Below, piece by piece: positions 16,806-24,664 of a stretch of 64,000 nt of DNA. The notes beneath the pieces were generated by a model that made no database searches, was not told the DNA's origin, and was given only the letters and a program-made list of their open reading frames with translations. The first letter of the stretch is position 1; every line of letters begins with the position of its first letter. Location: positions 124,001 through 188,000 of the forward strand of contig NZ_CAMLSE010000007.1 in NCBI RefSeq assembly GCF_946482605.1. Reading direction: 5' to 3'. Made by a program: the position numbers and the translations under genes. This DNA comes from an uncultured Dyadobacter sp. GTDB taxonomy: Bacteria > Bacteroidota > Bacteroidia > Cytophagales > Spirosomataceae.

Positions 16806-18167
16806 CTAAAAATACCTGAACGGAAGGTAGGTGATGAAGCGTGTTCCCTCCCCTACGCGGCTGTGCACCTCCGCCTTGCCCTGGTGCATGCGTATGATAT
16901 TGTGCGCCAGGGGCAAACCGATTCCATAACCCTTATACCTGGCAGTATTGGAAGCACGGAAAAAAGGCACAAAGATCTGCCCGATCTCCCTGTCGGGGAT
17001 ACCTATGCCTTCGTCCACGATTTCCACAATGACATACATCTGGTCGGCGTGAATTTCAATACGGACCGGCTTGTTGTCGGAATACTTGCAACTGTTCAGG
17101 ACAATGTTTGTAAATGCTGCTTTCAGAAGTGCAAGATTCCCGTTCACGGCAAGTTTGCGTTCATCTTCCGGCAGGTCGTCGAAATTGATACTCACCTTGT
17201 TATCTGGGATAATGCGGTCTGCTGCCTCCTTCACAGAAAGGATCAGTTCGTCGATCCGCACCTCCGTCCATTGCTCTTTCTTACCGTCGAAGCCGGTCTG
17301 GGCAAGGCTCAGCATGCTGCCCGTCAGGTGTTCGAGCTTTTCTACTTCTTTGTAAATATTAAGAAATGATTCTTTGGCAGCCTCCGGCAATCCCGGCGTC
17401 GACATGCCCAGCTCCGCCTCCCCGCTGACGATCGTCAAAGGCGTTTTGAATTCATGGGAAGCGTTACTTACAAAGTTGTTCTGCATTTCAAAAGTCACTT
17501 CCAGTCGATCGAGCATATCGTTGAAAGTCCTTGAAAGATCCTCCACATCGTCTTTGGTTTCTTCTACCACCAGCCGCTGGTGCAGGTTATGTGCGTTGAT
17601 ACCCCTCACATTGCGGATAATGCGGCGAATGGGCCTGAAGATCACGTCTGAAAACAGCTTTCCAAAGGAAAATACAAACAACATGGCGATGAAAAAACCG
17701 ATCAGCAGCAGGTTTTTGAGGTTCGCCATCTCCTCCATTCCGTAAAGGTCCAATGCCGACGAAACGACCATGATCTTTTTGCCCTCGCGCGCAACGCGCA
17801 TGACCACGTAGGAGGTGTCGTGGCTGAAAAACCGGGCTGGAATCGTCCCTTCGGCGGCCTCATAGAATGACGACGGTAATGCCAGCCGCTTTTTCCCAGC
17901 GTCATCCAGCGGATCGGGCAAAATGCGGTGCTTCTCATACGGCAGGCTCCCAAGATGCCGCTCCTTGATGTCGTAGTAAATGGACGTGAGCGACTTGTTC
18001 TCCTGCAATGCGGCATGCCCCACAATGTCGGAGCGCACTTCCAGCCGGTGAAAAAAACTCCCGGAAATACTTTCAGAAGCAAAAAAATAGACAAACATGC
18101 TCAATGCGAGAATAATGCTTGCCGAAAGGCCTGTAAAAATAAGTGCAATCTTATTTTGTATCTTCAT
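16806..18167 (-). CDS. Membrane-bound sensor histidine kinase
   Basis: A 453-residue protein with two membrane segments (about 10-30 and 152-172) flanking a periplasmic sensor of about 120 residues. A HAMP linker follows at about 172-225, then HisKA with NASHEFKTPLTI (phospho-His near 240), and HATPase boxes NIVLNSCKYSDN (N), DEGIGIP (G1) and YGIGLPLA (G2). It is an orthodox kinase for the response regulator encoded just upstream, whose end overlaps it by 17 nt. The signal is unknown. Confidence 0.94.
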   Translation of the reverse strand: MKIQNKIALIFTGLSASIILALSMFVYFFASESISGSFFHRLEVRSDIVGHAALQENKSLTSIYYDIKERHLGSLPYEKHRILPDPLDDAGKKRLALPSSFYEAAEGTIPARFFSHDTSYVVMRVAREGKKIMVVSSALDLYGMEEMANLKNLLLIGFFIAMLFVFSFGKLFSDVIFRPIRRIIRNVRGINAHNLHQRLVVEETKDDVEDLSRTFNDMLDRLEVTFEMQNNFVSNASHEFKTPLTIVSGEAELGMSTPGLPEAAKESFLNIYKEVEKLEHLTGSMLSLAQTGFDGKKEQWTEVRIDELILSVKEAADRIIPDNKVSINFDDLPEDERKLAVNGNLALLKAAFTNIVLNSCKYSDNKPVRIEIHADQMYVIVEIVDEGIGIPDREIGQIFVPFFRASNTARYKGYGIGLPLAHNIIRMHQGKAEVHSRVGEGTRFITYLPFRYF

Positions 18168-18849
18168 ACGACTGGCGGATCACATAACCCATCCCGAACA
18201 CGGTATGGATGAGCTTGACATCATGGTTCTTGTCGATTTTCTTGCGCAGATAATTGATATAAACATCCACGACGTTAGTGCCGAGGTTAAAATTGATATC
18301 CCACACATTTTCAAGTATTTCCATACGATTGAGCACCCGATTGGTGTTCGAAAGCAGGTATTCCAGCAGGCGGAATTCGGTGGCGGTCAGTTCGATGGTC
18401 TGCGTGCCGCGTTTAACGGTCTTCGTTACCTTGTCGAGCACGAGGTCTCCAAGTGAGAGAACCTTTTCGTTTTTCTCCTTTTCAGGCTCTTTACTTCTGC
18501 GGACAAGGTTCCGTAGCCTAGCTTCGAGCTCCGCCAGTTTGAATGGCTTCGTCATATAGTCGTCCGCACCGGCGTCCAGTCCGGAAACGATATTTTCAGT
18601 GGTTCCAAGCGCTGTCAGCATCAGGATCGGCGTGGTGACCTGCGCATGACGTGCCCTCCGGCAAACCTCCATTCCATTGATAATGGGGATCATTAGATCC
18701 AGTATGATCACGTCGAATTGGTGTTGCAATGCCATTTGCAACCCCGATTGCCCGTCCATAGCCACGGTGATTTCGTGGCCATTAGCAGAAAGGCTTCGCT
18801 GGATCACAGATATCACACTAGGCTCGTCTTCGATGAGCAAGAGCTTCAT
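18151..18849 (-). CDS. OmpR/PhoB-family response regulator
   Basis: A 232-residue protein with a receiver domain (phospho-Asp at about 51 in DVIILDLMIP, switch Thr in LMLTALG, Lys in MTKPFK) and a winged-helix DNA-binding domain (about 135-228, IELTATEFRLLEYLLSN). It starts at ATG 18849 (MKLLLIEDEP); the longer frame adds seven residues not normal for the family. It is the first gene of the pair with the histidine kinase and is divergent from the outer-membrane metallophosphoesterase fusion, a possible target. Confidence 0.94.
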   Translation of the reverse strand: MKLLLIEDEPSVISVIQRSLSANGHEITVAMDGQSGLQMALQHQFDVIILDLMIPIINGMEVCRRARHAQVTTPILMLTALGTTENIVSGLDAGADDYMTKPFKLAELEARLRNLVRRSKEPEKEKNEKVLSLGDLVLDKVTKTVKRGTQTIELTATEFRLLEYLLSNTNRVLNRMEILENVWDINFNLGTNVVDVYINYLRKKIDKNHDVKLIHTVFGMGYVIRQSYEDTK

Positions 18850-19070
18850 CGGCAATTTTGATAGCGGCATTTCAAACGTTTTTTCCCTGTAAGGTATGAA
18901 AAAACAGCGTCGGAGCGTAATCTGCCAACGTTTCCAACAATATATCCGTTTTAATCTGTGCGATTTCGTGCTAAATTGTAAACATATTCTCTACCCAACG
19001 TTCCGAAACTTTGATAACACTGCTACACCGCGCTATTCATCGCTGCAAAATCCGGACAGGCCCCCTGACG

Positions 19071-22000
19071 ATGGCCGTCGTCCTGATGTTTTTCTCAATT
19101 TGCCCCCTGCTTGGGGCCGATTTTAAAGTCGTATTAACCGGCAACACCGCTGACTTGAAAAACCCGTCCGACATTTTCCCGGTCATCGAAAACTACCTCG
19201 CCCAGCAGCCGGGCCCGGTACTTTGGGTGATGAACGGCGATGTTTTCCCCGAACTATGGACCGCCGACCAGGCTGTTGAATGGAAGAAAAATGCAATCGC
19301 GCTGCTCGACCGTGCCCCGCAGCTTCACATCCTCATCAATCAGGGCGACCGGGATTGGCTGGACTCGGGCAAAAAGGGATGGGAAAGGATTCTGGCCCTT
19401 GAAAAAGCATTGGAAAAAGAAAAGCATCAGCGCTTCCAGCTCTTCTTCGGCCATGGCTGCCCAGGCCCCTGGACGGTATCATTCCCGCTGCTGGAAGTGG
19501 TCGTTATTAATTCCCAGTGGTGGAATCATCCTTTTGAAAAGCCCACTCCTTCATCCGATGCCTGTTCCATTGCCGATACCGACAACTTCGTCGAAGAGCT
19601 GGAAGGTATCCTGGACGACACCAATAATAAAAATGTGCTGCTGCTCTCCCATTTCCCGATCGAATCTTCCGGCAATTATGGCGGTCGCTTTTCCGCAGGT
19701 TCTTACCTGGCACCGCCACTGGTCGGCAGCGCAAGGGTCGCGTTCAGACAAAACATCGGCACCCCGAAAGACATTTCCAATGCGCGCTTCGGTGTGCTCC
19801 GATACAAACTGAGCGGCATTTTAAGGGATTATTCTTCCGTAATCCTCGCAACAGGCCACGAAAGGAGCCAGTCGGTTATCCGAAAAGACAATAACTTTTA
19901 TATCAACAGCGGCGGCATCGCAGGCGGAAGCTATCTTGCGCGCTCCAAAAGAGCTTCGCTTGCCTCTTCCGGCCGTGGCCTTATCGAGCTTACCTACCGG
20001 GAAAATGGCGCGGTGACTTACCAGCATTGGGAACTGAACGATCGGCAGATCGTGAAGAAAGAAAGGGGCAATCTATTTGCATCGGCCTGCGAGGCCGATT
20101 CCGACGGCATTAAAAACACACTATTTCAGCCTTGCAATCCCGTGATCAGGCCTTCGGATAAAATGGAAAGCGACCATTCCGGCACCGCTAGCGTTGCAGC
20201 AGGAAGTGAGTACGCCAGCAAACGTTTCAAGGAAAAATGGTTGGGTAAACATTACCGTGATTCCTGGACAGTGCCCGTAAAAGTCCCCTACCTCAACATG
20301 GACACGACATTCGGCGGACTCATCATTGCCGGAAAAGGCGGCGGCCGGCAAACCACCTCCTTAAAACTGGTTGCCGGGAATGGAAAAGAATACGTTTTCC
20401 GCTCGGTAGACAAGGATCCTTTCCGTGCGCTCGCCTACGAGCTGCGTGGAACGGTGGTTTCGCAGGTCCTCAAAGACCAAACCTCCACCCAGCAACCATA
20501 CGGGGCCATGGCCGTAGCCCCCTTGCTCGATAAAATCAACATTCTGCACGCCTCCCCGACATTGTATGTGCTCCCGAAAGACAGTAAACTTGGTGCGTTC
20601 AGGGAAAACTACGGGAACCTATTTGGAATGCTGGAAGAGCGCCCAACCGACAAAATTGACAAGTCAGGCATCTTCGGAGGTGCCAGGGACATTGAAAAAA
20701 GCTTCAAACTCTTTAACAAACTCTATCACGACCATGACAACCGGGTCGATCAGCACGAATTTGCCCGCGCACGGATCTTCGATCTCTGGATCGGAGATTG
20801 GAGCAAGCATGAAGACAACTGGAAATGGGCAGGTTACAAAACCAAATCCGGTGAAACTTACCGCCCCATCCCACGCGACCGTGACCATGCATTCTCCCGC
20901 TGGGACGGCATTATCCCCTGGCTCGCCGACCGCGAATGGGGAATGCCCAATGGCGAAAACTTTGGCGACCGCATTAAAGGCCTCCGCAGCCTGATGTGGC
21001 AGGCCCGACACCTCGATAGGTTTGCAGGCAGTGAACTCACCAAAACCGACTGGATACAGGCTGCGAAAGAAATCCAGGCGGCCATTACCGATCAGGACAT
21101 TACTGCCGCAGTGCACAATATGCCTTCCGAGATCTATGTGAAGGATGGTCGCGAAATTGAACGGAAGCTTAAAATACGCATGAAGGATTTGCAACAATAC
21201 GCCGCCGCATACTACCTTCTGCTGGCAAAGGAAGTGGATGTGGTAGGCTCCAATAAAGCTGAATATTTTAGAGTAAACCGCCTGTCTGATGGAAAAGTCA
21301 AAGTCGGGATGTACGATGTAAAAAAGGAAAGCCGGCAGCCGGATACGACTAAAATTTACTACGAAAGGCTTTTCGATCCGTCGGAAACAAAGGAAATCCG
21401 GCTCTACGGTCTTTCAGGCGACGACGTGTTTGACCTGGAAGGTGAATCTAAAAAATCCATCCTGGTACGGGTCATCAGCGGCGATGGCAACGACTACTTC
21501 TCCGACAAATCCAACGTCCGAAGCGGAGGCAGGCAAACCCTTGTATATGAAAAAGGCGACAAATCACATAATGAGCTGGGTGTGGAAGCCAGACAGATGA
21601 AACGCGTCGATGCACGCTACTACGATTATGATCGCAATGCATTCAAGTACAACACCTATCTGCCCATCGCATTGCTCACCTACAATCCGTTTGTAGGTTT
21701 TGCCGTGCACGGGGGCGTTACTTTTACGCGTCAGCATTTCGGCAAACCCGATTTCAGCGCCAGGCACTCGCTAAGCGCATCGGTAAGTGTGAAAGGCAAT
21801 TATGATTTCAGTTACAGCAACCAGTTCCGGCAGTTGATCGGCAAATGGGATGGCATTTCGCAGGTCTCCGTATCGAGGCCGCTGAACTACAACTTCTTCT
21901 TCGGTGTCGGGAACGATACGCCCAAAAACAACGACCTTCCCTCCAACTATTACAGGACACAATACAACTCCTTTGCGGTTTCGGCAGGTCTGCTCAAACA

Positions 22001-22694
22001 GTTCTGGAATCAGAGTAAAATTGAAATCAGCGCCAATTATGAACTGGACGAGGGTATCAAGCGAAACAACAGCTACCTCGCCGATCATCCCGATATATTC
22101 GGCGTCGGGCAATTGCATCTCGTTTTCGCGAAAGGAATTCTGAACCTCGATTTCAGAGACCGGATAGCGCTGCCGGAGCGGGGTTTCCGTGTCCAGCTTA
22201 CACAGCAGGCGGGCCACGTCTCCCAATCCAAAAACGATCTCGCGTCGATCTCCGAACTGGAACTGGAACAATACTTTTCAACGCATCAGAAAAACCCGCT
22301 CACCCTGGGGTTGCGGTTAGGGGGAGGCATTGCCAAAGGTCAATTGCCTTTCTACAAGCTCTTCTCCCTCGGCCAGCTCAACGACCTGCGCGGATTTAAA
22401 CGAAACCGCTTTACGGGCGAATCCAAAGGCTTCCTGAACACTGAACTGAGATGGCAGCTCACTGAAACGCAGAACACTTTCATTCCACTTAAAATGGGTG
22501 TCAGAGCATTTTACGACTTGGGTCGGGTATGGGCCAAAGAGGATAAAGACAATGCAAATTACTGGCACCAGGGCTACGGCGGCGGTTTCTACATTACCCC
22601 TTTCCGTGAGCAGTTCGCGTTCAACATCAGCGCAGGCTCTTCCAGAGAGGAATCGCTGCTGGTCATGATATCAGTAGGAAGCTTTTTCAGATAG
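19071..22694 (+). CDS. Outer-membrane metallophosphoesterase-like/kinase-like/Omp85 barrel fusion
   Basis: A 1207-residue protein from ATG 19071, which gives a clean signal peptide (MAVVLMFFSICPLLGADF); the longer frame starts with TTG. Residues about 15-320 have a metallophosphoesterase fold (NQGDRDW, GCPGPWTVSF, LSHFPI). About 415-720 look like an atypical protein-kinase fold: a Gly-rich strand pair (GKGGGRQTTSLKLV, EYVFRSV), a loop GDWSKHEDNW, then PIPRDRDHAF. A Gly/Asp-rich stretch is at about 775-820 (LYGLSGDDVFDLEG, SGDGNDYFSD). The C-terminal 350 residues are an Omp85-type barrel with the L6 signature LRGFKRNRF. The phosphoesterase motifs are degenerate. It is divergent from the OmpR-type pair. 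The barrel and fold order are clear; the activity is unknown. Confidence 0.85.
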   Translation: MAVVLMFFSICPLLGADFKVVLTGNTADLKNPSDIFPVIENYLAQQPGPVLWVMNGDVFPELWTADQAVEWKKNAIALLDRAPQLHILINQGDRDWLDSGKKGWERILALEKALEKEKHQRFQLFFGHGCPGPWTVSFPLLEVVVINSQWWNHPFEKPTPSSDACSIADTDNFVEELEGILDDTNNKNVLLLSHFPIESSGNYGGRFSAGSYLAPPLVGSARVAFRQNIGTPKDISNARFGVLRYKLSGILRDYSSVILATGHERSQSVIRKDNNFYINSGGIAGGSYLARSKRASLASSGRGLIELTYRENGAVTYQHWELNDRQIVKKERGNLFASACEADSDGIKNTLFQPCNPVIRPSDKMESDHSGTASVAAGSEYASKRFKEKWLGKHYRDSWTVPVKVPYLNMDTTFGGLIIAGKGGGRQTTSLKLVAGNGKEYVFRSVDKDPFRALAYELRGTVVSQVLKDQTSTQQPYGAMAVAPLLDKINILHASPTLYVLPKDSKLGAFRENYGNLFGMLEERPTDKIDKSGIFGGARDIEKSFKLFNKLYHDHDNRVDQHEFARARIFDLWIGDWSKHEDNWKWAGYKTKSGETYRPIPRDRDHAFSRWDGIIPWLADREWGMPNGENFGDRIKGLRSLMWQARHLDRFAGSELTKTDWIQAAKEIQAAITDQDITAAVHNMPSEIYVKDGREIERKLKIRMKDLQQYAAAYYLLLAKEVDVVGSNKAEYFRVNRLSDGKVKVGMYDVKKESRQPDTTKIYYERLFDPSETKEIRLYGLSGDDVFDLEGESKKSILVRVISGDGNDYFSDKSNVRSGGRQTLVYEKGDKSHNELGVEARQMKRVDARYYDYDRNAFKYNTYLPIALLTYNPFVGFAVHGGVTFTRQHFGKPDFSARHSLSASVSVKGNYDFSYSNQFRQLIGKWDGISQVSVSRPLNYNFFFGVGNDTPKNNDLPSNYYRTQYNSFAVSAGLLKQFWNQSKIEISANYELDEGIKRNNSYLADHPDIFGVGQLHLVFAKGILNLDFRDRIALPERGFRVQLTQQAGHVSQSKNDLASISELELEQYFSTHQKNPLTLGLRLGGGIAKGQLPFYKLFSLGQLNDLRGFKRNRFTGESKGFLNTELRWQLTETQNTFIPLKMGVRAFYDLGRVWAKEDKDNANYWHQGYGGGFYITPFREQFAFNISAGSSREESLLVMISVGSFFR

Positions 22695-22719
22695 CGCGCG
22701 GAGCCGGGCAAACCGCCGG

Positions 22720-23676
22720 TCAGGAGCGTTTACGCTTCCTTCCCTGTACATATTCCCGGACCGCCTCACGCGTGGTATACCATACATTGCCCTCTTTATA
22801 GGCATCGATCTTACCCTGCCGCGCCAGCAGGCTCACGTACTCCTGCCCGTAAGGCACTTCGGGTTCCTCCACGACGCGGACAATCGGTTCATACTCATAA
22901 TCATATCCCGGCAACGCATTTAAGTAAATATTCAGACTGCGCTCCAGCGCCTGCGTCATCAGGAGACAAAGCTTCTGGTAAGAACCTTTATTAGCCTGGC
23001 TCAAAGCCTCATAGTACTTTTTCCGGTCGTTTTTAAGAATGATCGCAGGCGGAAAACCCGCTCGCATCAGCAGCAGGTTCATAGCCAAACGAACCGTACG
23101 CCCGTTACCGTCGAAAAAAGGGTGTATCCATACCAGCTGGTGATGAAATACGGTCGAAAGCAGGATATCGTTCAGCCCGAGCGGATTGGAGTTAACAAAA
23201 TCGACGAGTTGATCCAACAGATCAGGGACCTTTCTCGCATTGGGTGGTGTAAAATTCGCGCCCACGATCCGCACACCGGCATCCCGGATCCTGCCCGCAA
23301 AGTCATCCTCTATGCTCCGCAGCACCAGCCCATGCAGCTTCAGGATATCGATGCTTTCCAGCACATACCCAGGCCTTACGAGCGTGTAAAGAAGCTGAAT
23401 AGCTTTCTCGTGGTTATGCGCTTCAAAATGCTCCCTGAGCGACTTCCCTTTAATGGTTATCCCTTCCTGCAATACCAGTTGCGTCTCACGCAGGCTCAGC
23501 GTGTTCCCCTCAATGCTGTTGCTGTTGTAGGTCCATTCCAATGCAAGCCCCTCCCGTATTTTGGCTAGCGCAGACGCCGGTATCGGCCGGCTGCTTTTAA
23601 TGCGGTCGCGTTTTTCGTACAGCCTGTCGAAAACGGGCTGCATTTCCTGTAAGTCGGTGAGGTCGATTTCTAACAC
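22720..23676 (-). CDS. Fic-family protein with N-terminal inhibitory motif
   Basis: A 318-residue protein. WTYNSNSIEGNTLSL near residue 47 carries the (S/T)xxxE(G/N) inhibitory helix of class II Fic proteins, and HPFFDGNGRTVR near 195 is the complete catalytic loop. The C-terminal 45 residues (YVSLLARQGKIDAYKEGNVW) look like a small winged/excisionase-type HTH. Fic enzymes transfer AMP from ATP to Ser, Thr or Tyr of target proteins. The annotated start is GTG 23676; ATG 23643 would also keep all motifs. No toxin-antitoxin partner lies beside it. Confidence 0.9.
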   Translation of the reverse strand: MLEIDLTDLQEMQPVFDRLYEKRDRIKSSRPIPASALAKIREGLALEWTYNSNSIEGNTLSLRETQLVLQEGITIKGKSLREHFEAHNHEKAIQLLYTLVRPGYVLESIDILKLHGLVLRSIEDDFAGRIRDAGVRIVGANFTPPNARKVPDLLDQLVDFVNSNPLGLNDILLSTVFHHQLVWIHPFFDGNGRTVRLAMNLLLMRAGFPPAIILKNDRKKYYEALSQANKGSYQKLCLLMTQALERSLNIYLNALPGYDYEYEPIVRVVEEPEVPYGQEYVSLLARQGKIDAYKEGNVWYTTREAVREYVQGRKRKRS

Positions 23677-23732
23677 GCTACAAATATCGGATTTCCCGTT
23701 TTGTAATCCTATCCGATATTACGAATATCCAC

Positions 23733-23764
23733 AAAAAAAGGGGAGAAACCTCTCCCCTTTTTAA
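23733..23764. terminator. Intrinsic terminator after the small secreted protein gene
   Basis: A 12-bp stem, AAAAAGGGGAGA (23735-23746) with TCTCCCCTTTTT (23751-23762), around AACC. On the minus strand it ends in seven T, about 45 nt after the small gene's stop. It can also work on the + strand. Confidence 0.85.
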
Positions 23765-23806
23765 AACCATCAATCAATCTTAACTGAACCGCTGGGATTC
23801 AATTAC

Positions 23807-24064
23807 TTACTTCGTAGTTACACTCTTAAATTGAAGACCTACGATAGCTGCCTTTTGAGCTGCATTGTGGGTGTTGGTGTCAGTCGTATTTTTTTCTTTT
23901 TGTGGTGCAGGGCTATCCAGTGCGGGAGCCGATGCAGGCAACGTGTTGCTTACCACTGCAACTTTAACTTTTTCTTCAACTGTATATGTAGAATTATCGT
24001 TGGCATAAGCTGCGCTAGTCAGGGCCACCAAGGCTGCAACTAACATGTTTTTTGTATTTTTCAT
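23807..24064 (-). CDS. Small secreted protein of unknown function (85 aa)
   Basis: The protein is not recognised. It has a clear signal peptide (MKNTKNMLVAALVALTSAAYA), and the rest is polar and low in complexity, rich in Thr, Ala, Asn and Lys (APALDSPAPQKEKNTTDTNT). It has no cysteine and no domain. It is a single-gene unit with a well-formed promoter at 24116-24144 and a strong terminator at 23733-23764, which suggests steady and possibly high expression. The start is ATG 24064. Confidence 0.75.
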   Translation of the reverse strand: MKNTKNMLVAALVALTSAAYANDNSTYTVEEKVKVAVVSNTLPASAPALDSPAPQKEKNTTDTNTHNAAQKAAIVGLQFKSVTTK

Positions 24065-24115
24065 TGTTAATAGTGTTTACTGTTTCTCTTTGTGTTCTTG
24101 AATGTATTTCCAGTA

Positions 24116-24144
24116 CAAATATACTACAATATTCTGAAAACAAA
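24116..24144 (-). promoter_or_regulatory. Promoter of the small secreted protein gene
   Basis: On the minus strand, TTTG (24144-24141), a 17-nt spacer, and TATATTTG (24123-24116), an exact TAnnTTTG. The leader to the ATG at 24064 would be about 45 nt. It is the best-formed Bacteroidota promoter in the window. Confidence 0.65.
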
Positions 24145-24664
24145 CGTTCAACGAACATATTCACCATGTACAACAGGTGCCACTTTACCTGTAAAAGCGG
24201 CTTTTAGCCGTATCAATCATGAAAATATTATAGGATTATTTAAAGATATGAATTTAAAAAACAATCGTTTTGGCCCCGACAGCCCGGCAAAAGATTTTGC
24301 CTCTGATTTTCACATCGTTACCTTATTGTTAACTAACCTTGAAGACTTCCTTTTTCTGTGGCATTCTACCACCTAATCCAAATTTTATTCGGAGTGTATT
24401 ATATCAATAGCCAAAATCACGAAAGAATTTCGGGTGCGAAGTGCGTTTGTGCGAAATTTTCTCAAAAAAATTTTTAATTTTTTTTCGCTTAAATGATTAA
24501 CCGGCTTGTTTTTCCGTTCTGGCCAGGCTCTGCCTCGCTTTTTACCTTCCGCAAGGCTCCCGTTTTGCCGGGAAATTCTCGATAAAAATCGCCACCTTTG
24601 TCCCCTTTTAAAAACCGGCGGAACCCGACACACCCGGAGCCTGCTGACGCTTTAAAGCATCGAT
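24145..24664. other. Non-coding AT-rich stretch before topB
   Basis: 520 bases with no convincing gene. It holds short A and T runs around 24460-24495 and a one-mismatch -7 box (CACCTTTG, 24593-24600) 64 nt before topB. The two short open frames here have no family features. There is no tRNA fold that I can see. Confidence 0.6.

Noticed and set aside
24092..24376. A 94-codon + strand frame before topB
   Set aside because: It is AT-rich, overlaps the promoter of the small secreted protein, and has no recognisable motif or leader.
24385..24633. An 82-codon minus-strand frame before topB
   Set aside because: It is Arg/Lys-rich from A/T runs and overlaps the topB upstream region; no family pattern.
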